A stretch of 64,000 nucleotides of DNA from the NCBI RefSeq assembly GCF_000227115.2, contig NC_016483.1, positions 496,001 through 560,000 of the forward strand, in the 5' to 3' direction. The notes under the pieces are model-generated. The model saw only the letters and a program-made list of their open reading frames with translations, made no database searches and was not told where the DNA came from. Made by a program: the position numbers and the translations under genes. Shown piece after piece: positions 41,501-52,582 of the stretch; position 1 is the first letter of the stretch; every line of letters begins with the position of its first letter. This DNA comes from Naumovozyma dairenensis CBS 421 (Eukaryota > Ascomycota > Saccharomycetes > Saccharomycetales > Saccharomycetaceae).

Positions 41501-43558
41501 TTATTCCTTCGCATTTTCCTTCGCTTCAGCTTCAGCCTTTCTTTGAGCAGCTAATTTAGCGGATAAATCAGCCATTTGGCTAGCCTCCTTGTTAGCTCTT
41601 AAAGCTTGCTTCTTCTCTTCTTCTTTAGCTAAATATCTACCTCTGATCATGTTACCTAGAGAAGCTAATTCTTCGTATTTAGCAATGTATTTAGCCTTGA
41701 TGGAATCGTAACCTTCATCATATAACCATTCCTCAGCCTTAGCTAACATATCCTTTAATTTGGTTTTTTCAGCGCCAGAAGCGAATGGAGCATATTCTTC
41801 ATCCAACTTACCACGTAAAGTGTAAATATACTCTTCTAAAGTGTTCTTACGGTCTTCAGTTTCAGCAACCAATTTATCTTTAGCGAACATAGCGTTTTCC
41901 TTTTCAATCAATTCGTTCAAAGTCTTGTCATCTAAGGCAAATGTGTGAGCAACAACAGTCAAAGAATCCTTCTTGACAGTTTTAGTGACTTCTCTAAATT
42001 CTGGTTCAGCATCTTCTGGAGCATCAGCTGGTAGTGGAACAACTTCTTGGACCTTAATATCATGAACAGTGTAAGCTTCTTCAATAATATGTAGACCAGA
42101 TGGATCACATCTTAAGACAACCTTAACTGGAACAGATTCTTCACCTTCTGGAACTTCAACACCAGTGATTTCCCATTTAGCGATGTCAGCACCAGTACCC
42201 TTTGGTAGTTGGTCAATGTTAGTGTATTGAGCAGCCATTGTGAAGTCACCAGTACGGTTCAAGGTAATCAATTTAGTGGATGGGAAAGTAGAACCAGCAG
42301 CGAAAACTTCCATGTGGTCTTCTTCTTCAACTTGTTTATCCCAAGAGTAAGAAACAGAGAATGGGTGGATATCTTCGAATTTGAATGGTCTAACTCTCAA
42401 AGTTGGAGAATGGATGGCACAAATGAAAGCGGCACCCTTAGCAATAGCTTCATCTTGGTTCAAAGTTGTAGATAATGGCTTACCGAAGGCTTCAGAAATA
42501 GAGTTCTTCAAAGTTGGGATACGGGTGGTACCACCAATAATTTCAACAAAGTCAACATCTTCTGGAGTTAATTTAGCTTGAGCTAAAGCGTTAGTAACTG
42601 GTTCAGTGACACGTTCTAACAATGGTTTGACTAATTCCTCTAATTCGTCACGAGTCAATTGAGAAGAAACATCGACATCGTTCATAACAGATTCAAGATT
42701 GAATGGAGCTGCAGTGTTAGCAGATAAAACTTTCTTTAACTTTTCAGAAGCAGTTAAAACTCTGTTGTAAGCCTTTGGATTTTCTCTGATATCAATCTTG
42801 TATTTACCTTTGAATTCATCAGCGAAATGTTCAGTGATGGCACGGTCGAAATTTCTACCACCAAAATGTTTATCGTAAGCAGTACCTAAGACCTTTAATT
42901 CACCCTTCTTGAAAGCCATAATGGAACAAGTGTAAGTGGAATGACCAATGTCGACGAAGGCAACAATTCTTGGCTTTTCTTCACCTTCTGGTAAATCAGT
43001 CTTGAAGACACCGTAAGAGACGGCAGCAGCGGTAACATCGTTGACAATTCTGACAGGGTTCAAACCAGCAACTCTGGCAGCATCAGCAATTGTGTAACGT
43101 TGTTCTTCAGTGTACCAAGCTGGAACAGCAACACAAACATCGTTAATGTTAGCCTTGGTTTCTTGTTGGACAGTGTTCTTAACCTTACCAATAAACATGG
43201 CGGCTAATTGAGTAGCGTTGAAAGTGTGCTTTTCACCTGCAAGTCTAACTTCAGCACCAATCTTTTCATCATCGGTCTTAACTAATTTAGAAGTGAAATA
43301 TTCGGATTCAGTAGAGAAATCTGGGTGGGCATAATCTAAACCAACGATTCTCTTCAAGTTACCAACGGTGTTCTTAACATTGGAGGTTTCCTTGGTTTTA
43401 CCGGTTTCACCTAAGTATCTGTTTTTTGGACCGAAACCAACTAAAGATGGAGTGGCACGGTTGGAGACTTCATTGACGACAACGTCAATACCTCTGTTTC
43501 TAGCAACAGCTAAGACGGAGTTGTTGTTACCTAAATCTAAACCAAATGGAGTACTCAT
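41501..43558 (-). CDS. SSE1: Hsp110 nucleotide-exchange factor, Sse1/Sse2 family
   Basis: A 685-residue Hsp110 chaperone that acts as exchange factor for cytosolic Hsp70 (Ssa, Ssb) and holds unfolded proteins. The actin-like ATPase domain begins [21 protein letters not shown], with [25 protein letters not shown] and [11 protein letters not shown]; the substrate-binding and C-terminal helical parts follow. The frame extends 18 codons further upstream (43612), but [12 protein letters not shown] is the family start. SSE1 (YPL106C) and SSE2 (YBR169C) are duplicates; the flanking YPL107W and YPL105C orthologues suggest the SSE1 position. Codon use is strongly biased, as in highly expressed genes. 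A perfect heat-shock element lies upstream. Confidence 0.95.
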   Translation of the reverse strand: MSTPFGLDLGNNNSVLAVARNRGIDVVVNEVSNRATPSLVGFGPKNRYLGETGKTKETSNVKNTVGNLKRIVGLDYAHPDFSTESEYFTSKLVKTDDEKIGAEVRLAGEKHTFNATQLAAMFIGKVKNTVQQETKANINDVCVAVPAWYTEEQRYTIADAARVAGLNPVRIVNDVTAAAVSYGVFKTDLPEGEEKPRIVAFVDIGHSTYTCSIMAFKKGELKVLGTAYDKHFGGRNFDRAITEHFADEFKGKYKIDIRENPKAYNRVLTASEKLKKVLSANTAAPFNLESVMNDVDVSSQLTRDELEELVKPLLERVTEPVTNALAQAKLTPEDVDFVEIIGGTTRIPTLKNSISEAFGKPLSTTLNQDEAIAKGAAFICAIHSPTLRVRPFKFEDIHPFSVSYSWDKQVEEEDHMEVFAAGSTFPSTKLITLNRTGDFTMAAQYTNIDQLPKGTGADIAKWEITGVEVPEGEESVPVKVVLRCDPSGLHIIEEAYTVHDIKVQEVVPLPADAPEDAEPEFREVTKTVKKDSLTVVAHTFALDDKTLNELIEKENAMFAKDKLVAETEDRKNTLEEYIYTLRGKLDEEYAPFASGAEKTKLKDMLAKAEEWLYDEGYDSIKAKYIAKYEELASLGNMIRGRYLAKEEEKKQALRANKEASQMADLSAKLAAQRKAEAEAKENAKE

Positions 43559-43698
43559 AATGTGTGGTTGGTATTTGTGTGCTTGGATTACCTTACCTTT
43601 TAAGAGTAACAATTATCAATAAATTCATGACAATCTAGTTAAATAGTGTCGAAAACGATCTTTTACAGTCATCGCAAGTTAAATTTTTCATTTACATT

Positions 43699-43711
43699 GA
43701 ATTTTCCAGAA
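43699..43711. promoter_or_regulatory. Heat-shock element of SSE1
   Basis: GAATTTTCCAGAA is three alternating 5-bp units (GAA-nn-TTC-nn-GAA), the full consensus for an Hsf1 trimer. It sits about 140 bp upstream of the start codon. S. cerevisiae SSE genes are Hsf1 targets. Confidence 0.8.
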
Positions 43712-43730
43712 TTCCACGTTGAGCATTCCG

Positions 43731-43748
43731 AAAAAAAAAAAAAAAAAA
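43731..43748. repeat. A18 homopolymer
   Basis: Eighteen consecutive A beside the heat-shock element, a probable nucleosome-excluding poly(dA:dT) tract. Further A/G runs continue to 43765. Confidence 0.9.
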
Positions 43749-44098
43749 GAAAAAAGAAGAAAGATCTCGTAACACGCGATTTTAAATTCCACCTATAGTA
43801 AATATTAACGGAAGGTGTCATGGACATCATGTCACATTCTCAAAAGCGTCTAATGGCAGAATGTCATGAATAAAGATTATAAGATACTTAACATTACCTT
43901 GCTTTGCCTTTAACTACAATAATTATGCCCAAATCGTTGGGTATCGTGAGGCTTGTAAACATAATGATTTATGTACACACCATGTTCACCTGTTTCGAAT
44001 TCTTACGCAAAATATCTCTTCAATTATTAAAAATACAGTTACATATCTACTTCTACAAAATTGTCAAAAAAAACAATTGGTAAAGTAAGCCATATTAT

Positions 44099-46687
44099 TT
44101 AATGCTTTCTACCTTTCTTCTTACTAACAATTTGGAACTCCCAATCGTCCTTACTACCTTCCGGCAAAGCCAGAGCTTCTTTCCATGTCAAAGGATCCAT
44201 TAATTGCTTTTCACAATCAATACGCTTCTTAATGAAGTCGGTCGCAAATCTTCTCCCATCCATTATGGAACTATTTGAGTATATGGTATCAGCAATAATT
44301 TCCTTTGTTTCTAAACCTGCAGGCAAACTTAGTAAAACTTCAAGAACACTATTTACTGAGATCCCAGGGTTTAGATGCATTTGAGATCTACACCACTTCA
44401 AAAATGTTTGACGTGCAGAAATCGATGCATTACCTGGGTACGAAGGAGAAACTCCTGGTGAATTTGATTTCAATTTTAAACCAGGAATACTTGTCGAAGA
44501 ACCAATTTGTTTAGTAGTTGAAGCCTTGCTTTTCTTTTTCATCGCTTTCGTAATGGCTGGCATGGGAGTAGCAGCTGGTACCGATGTTGTAGATTTAGTA
44601 GACGAACTTACTGTTGTCCAAGCATTACTGTTAACACTTTCCGTTGCCGCCGTCGACTGTGAGTTACCTTGTAATTGCTCCCAAATTTTTTGTTGCTCTT
44701 CAATAAATGTTGACTTGGATTTTTTGGAGCTTGACTTGATTTTGAGTTTAGTTTTGGTTTCCAATTTCTTACTTACTGATGGAGTAATATTTACCTGTAT
44801 TGGTTCTTGAGTTGGTTTATCGGCCCAACTTAATACTGATTTCATTTCATTTGCCTTTTGTTCTTCTTCGACTAATTGTTGATTCAACTTCAAAAGATTT
44901 TCACGATTTTGACGTTCACGTTCTTTCTTTTCCTGTGCTTTTTTAAGCTCTTCTTGCTTTAAATACTCGCCAATTGACAAACCCTTTTTGGTAGAAGTAA
45001 CATTGTTGGCGCTATTGCTATCTGCCCATGGAGCTACATTATCAGCAGAAACAGAATCTGATTTTAACTCTTCCAGTTCTGCATCCTCTTTCTTCATTTT
45101 ACGTTGCCTTTCTTTCTCTTCCTTTCTTAAATGTTTCAATTTCTTCTTTTCTTCTTTTTCTTGTTTCTTTACCTTCTTCGATCTCTCTTTCCTGGCTTCT
45201 TCTTCTTGTTCTTCTAATAATTTCTTCGCCATCAATTCAGCCTTCTCTTTACGCTTCTTTTCGATTTCTTCAGCATTATCTGTTTTCTTCTTCTTCTTCT
45301 TTTTCTTTGAAGTTGATACTTCTTCGGGTATGTTTTCAACTTCTTCAGTAGCACCTTCTACATAGTCCTGCTGAACAGGCGCCTTCTCTTCTTTGGTGAC
45401 AACTTGTTCCTCCTCGATAGCTGGTACTGTTTCTTGTAAGGATTCAATATGCTGCTCAACTTGAGGCTGAGACTGAGGTTCATCCTGAGCTGTCATATCA
45501 GGATATTGTACGCTTATCGGAGCAGCAGCAAGGGTTGGAACTTCGAACGAATCATCTAATTTGGTAACGATTTTTCTCGTATTCATTGGGATTTGAACAA
45601 CGACTTCCCTGTAGTAGCTTCCGTCATCGAATTTCAAGTTCAAGATTTCATCTAATGTATAATCATCACTTCGAATATTCGCTAATTCTTTAGCTTTCTG
45701 CTTGATTTGTTCATCTGCATCGTGAGCTTCACTAGATGGCAAATCACTGTTATTAGTAGTGGCAATATTCTTACCAATGGCGTAATGTGAAGCAATCTTA
45801 TCGAATGTGTCGAAAGGATCTTGGAAATTGTTCACTTTAGCAATCAAATCATTCAGTGTGATATATTTTTCATTGATTCCGAATGGTTCCATGGATGTGT
45901 TGACCCTTTGAATTTGTAAGCTTGGTTGAAAATAACCAGCTTGCAACCATTGAGACATTGAAGTTGAGGGAAATGGACCTTGCTGTTGGCCATGAATATC
46001 AATGTATCGCCATTGTGATATTACATGAATAGGACGAATTGCATTCAAAGCAGGATTACCAATACCAGGCGGCGCAGGTGGCCCAAAATAACCCGCATGT
46101 GGTTGTGATGTATCGACAACTAAGTTTACAGGCAAACTGGATGTAATATTTGGATGTTGTTGGACAAAACTAAAGGGTCTATTTTGAGTGAGATGTGACA
46201 TCTGCAGCGCTAACTCACTTTTGCTTTGACTTTGCAACGCAGAGAGAGACGTTGTACTATGGGATCCCATATAATTCGCCGAAGGCCAGGTACTATTACC
46301 AGCGTTATTGCTATTATTATTATCAAGCGATGGACTTTGCATATTTTCTTTACCCAAAAATGGGGACCCCGATCTTTGGATGTTCATCGAATCTAGTAGG
46401 CGACTTTTTTTGTTTAAGCTATTAGCTGAAGCTGATTGCGTAGAGGCTGTTAAGCTTGAGGTGCCAGAATTCGTTGCAGTTACTCCAATGTTCATATTCA
46501 CCAGCTTCTCTAGTGGGTCGGTACCTTGAGTTTGACCATTAGCTGCTTCAGTATGGGAAGCGACGATATGGAGATCGCTTAATCCGTTCACCATTGGATC
46601 AATCGGGAAGTATTGCGAATGAGTAGTTGGTGTTGCAGTGGGCAGCTCTTGGTTCATTTTAGCGGCGGTATAAACACTATCAATCAT
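44099..46687 (-). CDS. SYH1: GYF-domain protein of the Syh1/Smy2 family
   Basis: An 862-residue protein with a GYF domain at about residues 225-280 (QWRYIDIHGQQQGPFPSTSMSQWLQAGYF), which binds proline-rich PPGPhi-type ligands. The middle is a long Lys/Glu-rich coiled coil (about 450-670), and the C terminus has a conserved helical segment ending in a basic KKKGRKH. Syh1 and Smy2 act in mRNA decay and translation quality control and interact with Eap1. SYH1 (YPL105C) and SMY2 (YBR172C) are duplicates; adjacency to SSE and MSD1 supports SYH1. The start is uncertain: Met1 or Met11 are both possible. Confidence 0.88.
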   Translation of the reverse strand: MIDSVYTAAKMNQELPTATPTTHSQYFPIDPMVNGLSDLHIVASHTEAANGQTQGTDPLEKLVNMNIGVTATNSGTSSLTASTQSASANSLNKKSRLLDSMNIQRSGSPFLGKENMQSPSLDNNNSNNAGNSTWPSANYMGSHSTTSLSALQSQSKSELALQMSHLTQNRPFSFVQQHPNITSSLPVNLVVDTSQPHAGYFGPPAPPGIGNPALNAIRPIHVISQWRYIDIHGQQQGPFPSTSMSQWLQAGYFQPSLQIQRVNTSMEPFGINEKYITLNDLIAKVNNFQDPFDTFDKIASHYAIGKNIATTNNSDLPSSEAHDADEQIKQKAKELANIRSDDYTLDEILNLKFDDGSYYREVVVQIPMNTRKIVTKLDDSFEVPTLAAAPISVQYPDMTAQDEPQSQPQVEQHIESLQETVPAIEEEQVVTKEEKAPVQQDYVEGATEEVENIPEEVSTSKKKKKKKKTDNAEEIEKKRKEKAELMAKKLLEEQEEEARKERSKKVKKQEKEEKKKLKHLRKEEKERQRKMKKEDAELEELKSDSVSADNVAPWADSNSANNVTSTKKGLSIGEYLKQEELKKAQEKKERERQNRENLLKLNQQLVEEEQKANEMKSVLSWADKPTQEPIQVNITPSVSKKLETKTKLKIKSSSKKSKSTFIEEQQKIWEQLQGNSQSTAATESVNSNAWTTVSSSTKSTTSVPAATPMPAITKAMKKKSKASTTKQIGSSTSIPGLKLKSNSPGVSPSYPGNASISARQTFLKWCRSQMHLNPGISVNSVLEVLLSLPAGLETKEIIADTIYSNSSIMDGRRFATDFIKKRIDCEKQLMDPLTWKEALALPEGSKDDWEFQIVSKKKGRKH

Positions 46688-46963
46688 AACAACTTGTAGC
46701 CTCTGTATTTAACTTGAATACTGCTACTATCAATCTCTTCTTCAAGTAGGTTTGTAATTAAGAAATTGAAAAAGAGATATCCATATATTCTAACTTTGGC
46801 CCGGGGACAACAACAGCGCTGTTGAGGAAAGAATAAATGCAGGGTTGTCGTCTAGCGCGAGTAACGGTTGTCTAGGATAAGATAGTAGCAGGAAATGATA
46901 ATTGCTAGGTTATCCACATAATTGAATTGAAGCAATAAAGAATTTTAGATATTTGCAATTGAT

Positions 46964-48979
46964 TTGAATGGTTTATCTGCTTGGAAATCTATGTTGTCTC
47001 AATTGATTACAGGAAACAGATGTTTCCTCTCAACAAGAACCCAGTTTATTAGAAGCTTAACCAAACTTCCCGACAGTCAAAAAATCAGGTCCCAATTTGT
47101 ATTCCAAAGAAAAGGAAGCATTAAGGCGATCAATGAGCTTTATAAGGAGAATGCTGAGAATATAGAAGTATCTATAAACGGTTGGATTGACAATAAACCG
47201 AAACATATTGGTAAAAATATTAGCTTCGGAGTTTTAAGGGATCCCAATGGAGACACAATCCAATTAGTGGATTCCCATTCTTTACTAAAAGGTATCAGCA
47301 GAGAAACTGTCGTACAGGTAAAAGGGACTATATCTAGCAAGAAAAATAGTAATTTGTATTCAAATCGATTGGAGTACGAATTAAAACTGAACGAACTTTC
47401 TGTTTTGAATCTATCAAATGATAAACCTTCTCAATTGCAAGATTTTAAGGAAAGGGGGAATTATCCTCCACAGTATAGATACTTACAGTTAAGGAACCCT
47501 AAATACAGTGACTTTTTAAAGAAAAGATACGAAATTTCTCGAATAGTAAGAGATATTCTTAATAAAGAGAACTTCTTGGAAATAGAGACACCTATTCTGT
47601 TCAAGCCAACTCCAGAAGGTGCTAGAGAATTTTTGGTCCCAACAAGAGTAAAGAAAGCTAAAAAGGGAATTCCGACGTTTTATTCACTAACTCAAAGTCC
47701 TCAGCAATATAAGCAACTATTAATGGCAAGTGGCTTTTCGAACTATTTTCAAGTGGCACGTTGCTTTAGAGATGAAGATTTACGTGCCGACAGACAACCT
47801 GAATTTACTCAAATTGATCTGGAAATGTCATTCGCCTCTGGGAATGATGTAATGCAGCTCCTCGAGCAACTTGTTCCAAAAACATGGGATGAATTGAGTA
47901 TCACTGGTGAATTATTCACACTAGATCACAGTGGGAAGAAACTCATACCTGTTCACGAGAACAGAAATGAAATATATAGATTGACTTATCAACAGGCCAT
48001 GTCACTATATGGGATAGATAAACCTGATTTAAGGGCGCCTGACTTGAAAATTGTAGACCTTTCTGAATTTAGAGCAACCGCCAATAGAAATAAGAAATTC
48101 CCTACCTTTGAAGTAATAGTATTGAGAAATGCTTTCGATTCAATTGAAAATTACAAGGAGAATTGGCATTTCCTTGACAACGCACAAAACTATACATACA
48201 GAACACCATTGGTAGTACCAATAACCAATGATGAAGCAAAGACTACATGGTTCGAGAAATTTCAATCCATAGCAGCTTTTGAAAACCCAAAAATGATTTC
48301 AAAATTTTTAAACTTGAAACAAGGTGATATAATCTGTGGGAGTACAAGAGAACCTAATGGCTCCATTTTTGAAAATCCAACTCCACTAGGAACATTACGT
48401 AAACTAGTTTTGCAATCGGAAATTGGTAAAAGACTATACCGCGAGACAGATCATGATGTAGCGTCATGGGTGATTGATTTCCCACTATTTTCACCGTTAA
48501 CTAATGAACCTGCACCAAATGATGACTTCCCAATTTACCAACATGATAGGTTGATGTCAACCCATCATCCCTTTACAATGGTTAATTTATCCGATTATAA
48601 CAAGTTGAATAAGAATCCTACCAAATGTAGAGGTCAACATTATGATCTTGTGATCAACGGTATCGAATTAGGTGGAGGATCTACCAGAGTACATGACCCG
48701 GAACTCCAAAACTTTATATTCGAAAGTATTTTGAAGATTGAGAACTCAGAAGAACTTTTTGGTCATCTGTTAAACGCCTTTGCAATGGGGACACCACCTC
48801 ATGCAGGGTTTGCCATTGGGTTTGATAGGATGTGTGCAATGCTATGTGGGACTGAAAGTATCCGTGATGTGCTCGCATTCCCCAAAAGTATAACAGGTAC
48901 TGACCTTGTAGTAAAAAGCCCCAGTCTCGTTGATGAAGACGTGCTCAAACTTTACAACATTGAATATAAAAAGAATTAG
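46964..48979 (+). CDS. MSD1: Mitochondrial aspartyl-tRNA synthetase
   Basis: A 671-residue class II synthetase charging mitochondrial tRNA-Asp. An N-terminal OB-fold anticodon-binding domain (VSINGWIDNKPKHIGKNISFGVLRDPNG) is followed by class II motif 1 near residue 195, motif 2 (FQVARCFRDEDLRADRQPEFTQIDLE) and motif 3 (GTPPHAGFAIGFDRMCAMLCG). A bacterial-type insertion lies between motifs 2 and 3. The first 40 residues are basic, suiting a presequence; Met10 could also be used. It shares a 276-bp divergent promoter with SYH1. Length is close to S. cerevisiae Msd1 (658). Confidence 0.96.
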   Translation: MNGLSAWKSMLSQLITGNRCFLSTRTQFIRSLTKLPDSQKIRSQFVFQRKGSIKAINELYKENAENIEVSINGWIDNKPKHIGKNISFGVLRDPNGDTIQLVDSHSLLKGISRETVVQVKGTISSKKNSNLYSNRLEYELKLNELSVLNLSNDKPSQLQDFKERGNYPPQYRYLQLRNPKYSDFLKKRYEISRIVRDILNKENFLEIETPILFKPTPEGAREFLVPTRVKKAKKGIPTFYSLTQSPQQYKQLLMASGFSNYFQVARCFRDEDLRADRQPEFTQIDLEMSFASGNDVMQLLEQLVPKTWDELSITGELFTLDHSGKKLIPVHENRNEIYRLTYQQAMSLYGIDKPDLRAPDLKIVDLSEFRATANRNKKFPTFEVIVLRNAFDSIENYKENWHFLDNAQNYTYRTPLVVPITNDEAKTTWFEKFQSIAAFENPKMISKFLNLKQGDIICGSTREPNGSIFENPTPLGTLRKLVLQSEIGKRLYRETDHDVASWVIDFPLFSPLTNEPAPNDDFPIYQHDRLMSTHHPFTMVNLSDYNKLNKNPTKCRGQHYDLVINGIELGGGSTRVHDPELQNFIFESILKIENSEELFGHLLNAFAMGTPPHAGFAIGFDRMCAMLCGTESIRDVLAFPKSITGTDLVVKSPSLVDEDVLKLYNIEYKKN

Positions 48980-49170
48980 GGTTGTTCTAAGCGTGTCATA
49001 TCTCTTCTTGTCAATATATAACTTCCAACAAATACGTTATTTACGAACAATCTATAAAATTTGCATCTCTTAGTATTCAAAAAAAAAATGGTCTAGCTGT
49101 ATTCTTTATATTTACATGATAAATAGTGAGAGGGATTCGGTATAGAACGAATAATCTCAGTTTGCTATCT

Positions 49171-50595
49171 TTATTCAAATTTGATAGTTTTACCCAGTTC
49201 TGGGCAAAAGCAATGATCTTTTATACCTTTCCATTCGGCCAACATTTCCAGTTTCTGTTTAGGTTCTAAGAAATATTCCCCACTCAACAAGAATGTACCC
49301 CAATGAACACCCAAAACATTCTTAATCTCTAAATCCTGCATAATATCAATGACTTCCTTCGAGTTTATATGCCTAGGTTTCTGATGCCATTCAGGACAAT
49401 ACTGACCACAAGGAAGTAGCGCCAACTTACAACCACCACCAAATCTATTTTTTATCCGTTGATATAAATCCTTAACATAACCAGTATCGCCTGCATGGAA
49501 CAGAATAGGCTTACCCTTGTGACTCAGCAAGAAGGAACACCATAATGATTGATTAGTGTCTAATATAGACCTTCCTGACCAATGCATTGCTGGTGTACTA
49601 GAGATAAAGTAGTTTTCGTTATTTTTTGTGAGTTGTACTGATTGCCACCACGATATTTCGATAACATTTTGAACTTTATGTTTATCCATGAATGGTTTCA
49701 TTCCTTTTGGTATGATCCATAACGTGTTAGCATCTTTCCAGTATTCCAAACTTTTTGGATCTAAATGATCAGGATGATTATGCGATACTAGGATGATGTC
49801 TGGGGTAGGTACATCCGATATTTCACAAGGTCTAAATGTGATTCTCTTGGGTCCAAGCTTTTCATGGATAAGGAAGTCACTAAAGATAGGATCAGTTAGG
49901 ATCTTCAATCCATTATAGGTTGTAAAATTACACGATTGCCCTAACCATGTGTTATATATCGGAATATTCACATTTGATTCCTCTGCAGATGGAGAAGTTT
50001 CAAATGATAATGGGTCATCAACTATCTTATGTTTTATAAGTTTCTTCGGAGACACACGAGATGGTGGTGGGTCAACTTGTCGTTTACACCAATCAGGTTT
50101 ATGAATAGGCATCAATTGATCCATTTGTTCCTTCGTTGGAGGTAACCCACCTCTATTAACCTCAAATATTTCAACGAACCTATTGAAGAAAAATTCATAA
50201 ATTGTTTGTATTCGATATTCGACAAAGGGATTTTCATATCTCCCCAGAACTTGTAGTGGGGAATATTTTATCAATGTACTTTTAAAGTTCCCTTTCTCTT
50301 TATTCTCTTTATCATATGCTTCCACCAATTGACTATCTCTATATCGTTCTTCAATTTCCTTCGCTGTAGATATGGTAACGTATAATGCATAACCAGTATA
50401 TGGAAATAAGAATGTCAAAAATGTTCCTAATATGTAGCGTCTCTTTTGCTTAGGAGGAATCTTCGTCTTCTTTATTGTGCCTTGGAAATTATATGAATAA
50501 AAACGAGTGAATCCTTTACTGGAACATTCTCTGAGTATTCTCGACCCTTTATAAGACGGTATTATTCTTCTCATACCCACCGAGCATAGTCTCAT
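49171..50595 (-). CDS. FMP30: Mitochondrial NAPE-hydrolysing phospholipase D-like protein Fmp30
   Basis: A 474-residue metallo-beta-lactamase-fold protein related to mammalian NAPE-PLD. Metal-binding motifs are visible: SHNHPDHLDP, then FHAGDTGY and HWGTF. The first 45 residues are basic (presequence), and a hydrophobic stretch at about residues 54-75 (YILGTFLTFLFPYTGYALYV) fits an inner-membrane anchor. In S. cerevisiae Fmp30 is an inner-membrane protein needed for normal cardiolipin when the prohibitin pathway is lost. It occupies the YPL103C position after MSD1, with 191 bp between the converging stop codons. Confidence 0.93.
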   Translation of the reverse strand: MRLCSVGMRRIIPSYKGSRILRECSSKGFTRFYSYNFQGTIKKTKIPPKQKRRYILGTFLTFLFPYTGYALYVTISTAKEIEERYRDSQLVEAYDKENKEKGNFKSTLIKYSPLQVLGRYENPFVEYRIQTIYEFFFNRFVEIFEVNRGGLPPTKEQMDQLMPIHKPDWCKRQVDPPPSRVSPKKLIKHKIVDDPLSFETSPSAEESNVNIPIYNTWLGQSCNFTTYNGLKILTDPIFSDFLIHEKLGPKRITFRPCEISDVPTPDIILVSHNHPDHLDPKSLEYWKDANTLWIIPKGMKPFMDKHKVQNVIEISWWQSVQLTKNNENYFISSTPAMHWSGRSILDTNQSLWCSFLLSHKGKPILFHAGDTGYVKDLYQRIKNRFGGGCKLALLPCGQYCPEWHQKPRHINSKEVIDIMQDLEIKNVLGVHWGTFLLSGEYFLEPKQKLEMLAEWKGIKDHCFCPELGKTIKFE

Positions 50596-51014
50596 TATTC
50601 CATATAAGCGAACGAGTGGAATAGAGAATGAATATATTGTAGTGGTATATGTTTCTTGTAAAAGGATCTGGAAGATACAACACAGCTACTTTTATCAGCA
50701 TATAACATCAACTGTTCCGATTATCAATTATTTGTATATAATTCGGGTACGTAACGTTATATATGTATTTTACTCTTTGCCAATCTTCCCGGGCCTTGTT
50801 AAATGTATAACTTTTGACGCTTTCAATTTAACTAAGGGTTGTTTCTTTTACCTTTGATTACATTAAATCGAAATCAGGCCAAAAGGTCACAACAAAAAGG
50901 TTTGAAACTACTTATATTTCCAGTTTTATATAACTAAAACAATACTATATTGAGCTTTCACTGTTCAGGCTTGATTTAAGAAATACAAACCTAAAAGCAA
51001 ATCAACACCAATCA
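50596..51014. promoter_or_regulatory. Divergent promoter region FMP30-ATG21
   Basis: 419 bp. A 71-codon plus-strand ORF (50642-50857) is hydrophobic with no family motif and is rejected. No RNA gene is seen. ELP4, which lies here in S. cerevisiae, is absent. Confidence 0.5.
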
Positions 51015-52424
51015 ATGAAGGTCTTGAATTTTAATCAGGACGCCACCTGTTGTGTGGTCTATACGGCTCCACATATAGTGAGCATTTACAATTGTGATCC
51101 ATTTGGTAAATGCTTTGAGTTAGATTCCAGACTTAAAAGTACTAATACTAATAAACACGCCGATAATGCCAATAATTCTATGGATGGGAGTAATACAAGT
51201 GGTAACTTACGAGATGAAGAGGTGGAAAATGAAATTATTGAAGAATCTTTGACAAATCTTTCCAATAATAATAATAATTTAACAAGTATGGATGATAGTG
51301 TTGTTGTGGAAATGTTATTTTCCACTAGTTTAGTGGCAATTGCGGACAGAAGTCAAAGTTCAATAAAGAGCAAGAGATTAAAAATCGTTAATACTAAGAG
51401 GAAGTCAACCATATGCGAGATTTCATTTTCTCATGCTATTGTTGACGTTGTAATGAATAGGAAAAGGATGTGTATTCTTTTGGAAAGCGATCAAATTTTC
51501 GTATACGATATATCATGTATGAAACCCCTAGAGACGATTGATCTTTGGGAAGATCATATTAAGAATAATACTGCTGCAGCAGGAATTGTCAGCAATATAA
51601 GAGAGACTAGTGATCCTAAGAGTCACACTCAAAGGAAGAGAAGAAACTCCTTAAGGTCTAGATTAAGGCCACGGATGGTACTGAGTAACGATGATAGAAG
51701 TATCTTATGTTATACTTCATATAGTTCGACCAAAAATCAATCGGATTCGTTTGTTCTAAATGATATCGTTGTTTATGATGCCTTAAATGTAACACCGTTG
51801 AATTATTTAAACTCTGTCCACAAAGGGAACATTGCGTGTTTGGCAATTAACTATGATGGTAAACTAATTGCAACAGGATCCGACAAAGGAACGATAATAA
51901 GGATCTATAGCACAGGTGTAGATTGCGAATTTAATGCTTCCAAAGCACTAAAATACGAGTTCAGGAGAGGAAGTAGGACTTGTAATTTATATCAATTATC
52001 ATTTGACAGGAAAAGTTCAATGCTAGGATGTGTTGGTGACACAGATACTATCCATATATTTAAATTAGATCCTGAATCTTCTGATGAATTTCCTGGACTT
52101 AACAGTCAAGAAGAACAATTGTTGGATCAGAACGATGAAATTCAAAAGCATACCAACGGTGATGATAAAAAATTTGTCAGGGATCCCTCAAAACAATTAT
52201 CACATTTTTTCTCCAAACGGATTAAAGCATCAATACCAAATCAAAATTTGCGTCGTGATTACGCACATATATCAATGAATGAATCATTAAGGTATTGTTT
52301 AGGATTTCCAGGTGAATTTCCTAATCAAGTTTATGTTGCGAGTGATGATGGGACATTTAAAGTCTACAGTCTCCCGTCCACACCTGGAGAATGTATTTTA
52401 ATGAAAACAAGTAAGTTCGATTAA
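51015..52424 (+). CDS. ATG21: PROPPIN autophagy protein Atg21
   Basis: A 469-residue WD40-like beta-propeller that binds PI3P and PI(3,5)P2 through the FRRG motif, seen here as YEFRRGSRT near residue 315. Atg21 works in the Cvt pathway and places Atg8-PE and the Atg16 complex at the pre-autophagosomal structure. The N terminus (MKVLNFNQDATCCVVYT) is the family start. Loops between blades are long and rich in Asn/Ser. The distinction from Atg18 and Hsv2 rests on synteny with FMP30 and INA17 (YPL103C-YPL100W-YPL099C) and overall sequence. Slightly shorter than the S. cerevisiae protein (496). Confidence 0.93.
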   Translation: MKVLNFNQDATCCVVYTAPHIVSIYNCDPFGKCFELDSRLKSTNTNKHADNANNSMDGSNTSGNLRDEEVENEIIEESLTNLSNNNNNLTSMDDSVVVEMLFSTSLVAIADRSQSSIKSKRLKIVNTKRKSTICEISFSHAIVDVVMNRKRMCILLESDQIFVYDISCMKPLETIDLWEDHIKNNTAAAGIVSNIRETSDPKSHTQRKRRNSLRSRLRPRMVLSNDDRSILCYTSYSSTKNQSDSFVLNDIVVYDALNVTPLNYLNSVHKGNIACLAINYDGKLIATGSDKGTIIRIYSTGVDCEFNASKALKYEFRRGSRTCNLYQLSFDRKSSMLGCVGDTDTIHIFKLDPESSDEFPGLNSQEEQLLDQNDEIQKHTNGDDKKFVRDPSKQLSHFFSKRIKASIPNQNLRRDYAHISMNESLRYCLGFPGEFPNQVYVASDDGTFKVYSLPSTPGECILMKTSKFD

Positions 52425-52463
52425 GAAAACTAAGATTATAATCATTGTGCTAAAAATGATGGA

Positions 52464-52485
52464 TATGAATATGAATATGAATATG
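52464..52485. repeat. Short ATGAAT tandem repeat
   Basis: About three and a half head-to-tail ATGAAT units just after the ATG21 stop codon, in the spacer to INA17. Confidence 0.8.
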
Positions 52486-52582
52486 ACTGCAAGTATGACT
52501 CCCAATACGAATATTAATTATAAATGAGTATATACGATATAGTTTAGTATTTGTTGTATATATAAGCGATGAGGATCCTGAA

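Larger units (their letters stand above)
43559..44098. promoter_or_regulatory. SSE1 promoter and SYH1 3' flank
   Basis: 540 bp with a heat-shock element (43699-43711) and an A18 tract (43731-43748). No gene is seen. Confidence 0.6.

Noticed and set aside
43559..43612. N-terminal extension of the SSE gene by 18 codons
   Set aside because: The Hsp110 family starts at [10 protein letters not shown]; the extension has no conserved content and lies in the leader.
44988..45365. 125-codon Ser/Phe-rich ORF opposite SYH1
   Set aside because: It is the mirror of the Lys/Glu-rich coiled coil of SYH1; codon complementarity produces the Phe/Ser bias.
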